From DAXETY01 sp051155755 (GTDB lineage: Bacteria; Desulfobacterota; Desulfobacteria; Desulfobacterales; SG8-13), in assembly GCA_051155755.1 (NCBI GenBank), contig DAXETY010000023.1, positions 1 through 64,000 on the forward strand: a DNA stretch of 64,000 nt, given 5' to 3'. The notes below the pieces were generated by a model. That model searched no databases. It worked only from the letters and a program-made list of their open reading frames with translations, and had not been told where the DNA came from. The translations under genes and the position numbers were made by a program. Shown here piece after piece: positions 63,811-64,000 of this stretch. The stretch's first letter is position 1; every line of letters begins with the position of its first letter.

Positions 63811-64000
63811 ATGCCCCCAGCCACCGCAGCGCGTGAAGCATACCGAGTACCGTTCCGTTCATTCATTCCATTTCTGCTGATCTCGTTCGGTTTGGCCTGG
63901 GGTATCCTTGGTTTGTACATCTTTTTGTCGGAACGTATTGAAGCGGTGTTTGGTCAGCTCACCGGCAACCATCCACTCTTTTTCCTGGCGGTGTATGCTC
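63811..64000 (+). CDS. Probable CPBP-family membrane protease, cut off by the window end
   Basis: ATG 63811 follows AAGAGGAAG and opens a frame of 63 codons without a stop up to the edge. The peptide starts with a short polar stretch, then RSFIPFLLISFGLAWGILGL, a membrane helix, a soluble turn with SERIEAVFGQLTGNHP and the start of a second helix (LFFLAVYA). This matches the N-terminus of CPBP intramembrane glutamic proteases, frequent integron cassette genes. The catalytic motifs would lie beyond the window, so the call is provisional. Confidence 0.6.
   Translation, partial: MPPATAAREAYRVPFRSFIPFLLISFGLAWGILGLYIFLSERIEAVFGQLTGNHPLFFLAVYA

Larger units (their letters stand above)
60784..64000 (+). 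mobile_element. Integron gene-cassette array (no integrase in view)
   Basis: Short genes, all on the + strand, are separated by attC sites. For the first cassettes the 5' core of each cassette and the inverted core of its own attC are exact complements: GTTAGAGG with CCTCTAAC, GTTATAAG with CTTATAAC, and GTTATGT with ACATAAC. The cassettes differ from one another and from the chromosome in base composition, and two toxin-antitoxin pairs, frequent stabilisers of such arrays, are present. The array runs off the right edge. Confidence 0.88.

Overview
The window comes from the chromosome of a GC-rich, Gram-negative bacterium. It is most likely an anaerobic member of the Desulfobacterota (the former Deltaproteobacteria). 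The clues are OmpA-type and other lipoproteins, many Cache/PAS histidine kinases paired with sigma-54 activators, an oxalate/formate-type MFS carrier, SulP and SLC13 anion transporters, FeoAB with a DtxR-type regulator, and several conserved hypotheticals I associate with that phylum. This placement is inferred from gene content; no rRNA or other marker gene is present.

Region 1 (1-22.8 kb) is an alpha-glucan/trehalose island. On the + strand it carries a DUF5752 gene, a TreT-like glycosyltransferase, treZ, a GH57/DUF3536 enzyme, treY, malQ, glgE, a treS-maltokinase fusion, glgB, a GT4 glycogen synthase (GlgM-like), a 54-residue Cys-rich protein and a 76-residue hypothetical. One GH31 alpha-glucosidase sits inverted in the middle. 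Together they make, branch and dismantle glucan and interconvert it with trehalose and maltose by four routes: TreYZ, TreS, TreT and GlgE. A perfect LacI/GalR-type palindrome overlaps the first promoter.

Region 2 (22.8-33.9 kb) is mixed. It holds gene remnants (a universal stress protein N-terminus and a DUF5996 C-terminus) around a small monooxygenase, then a D-amino-acid-dehydrogenase-like flavoprotein, an OmpA lipoprotein, a GNAT-nitrilase fusion, an M28 peptidase, and feoAB with its Cys-rich partner. The feo operon is divergent from a DtxR-type gene across a perfect palindrome.

Region 3 (34-58 kb) is about transport and signalling. A SulP/Usp pair and a stand-alone sigma-54 activator lead into a long co-directional block: two CBS proteins, an SLC13 transporter, a zinc-ribbon protein, a third CBS protein, a PEP-synthase-like protein, a Cache-PAS kinase and a single-domain response regulator. 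A strong sigma-54 promoter (38082) with an upstream palindrome heads it. Next come a ZraPSR-like metal/envelope-stress module and a complete sigma-54 circuit: kinase plus activator, three ACAAC-N4-GTTGT sites and a -24/-12 promoter in front of an OFA-family carrier.

Region 4 (58-64 kb) holds a YgjP-type metalloprotein gene and a conserved hypothetical. After an AT-rich, apparently non-coding spacer comes an integron gene-cassette array: tautomerase, membrane zinc-ribbon protein, GNAT, RHH/RelE and VapBC toxin-antitoxin pairs, and the start of a probable CPBP membrane protease. Recognisable attC sites separate the cassettes. No integrase gene is in view.
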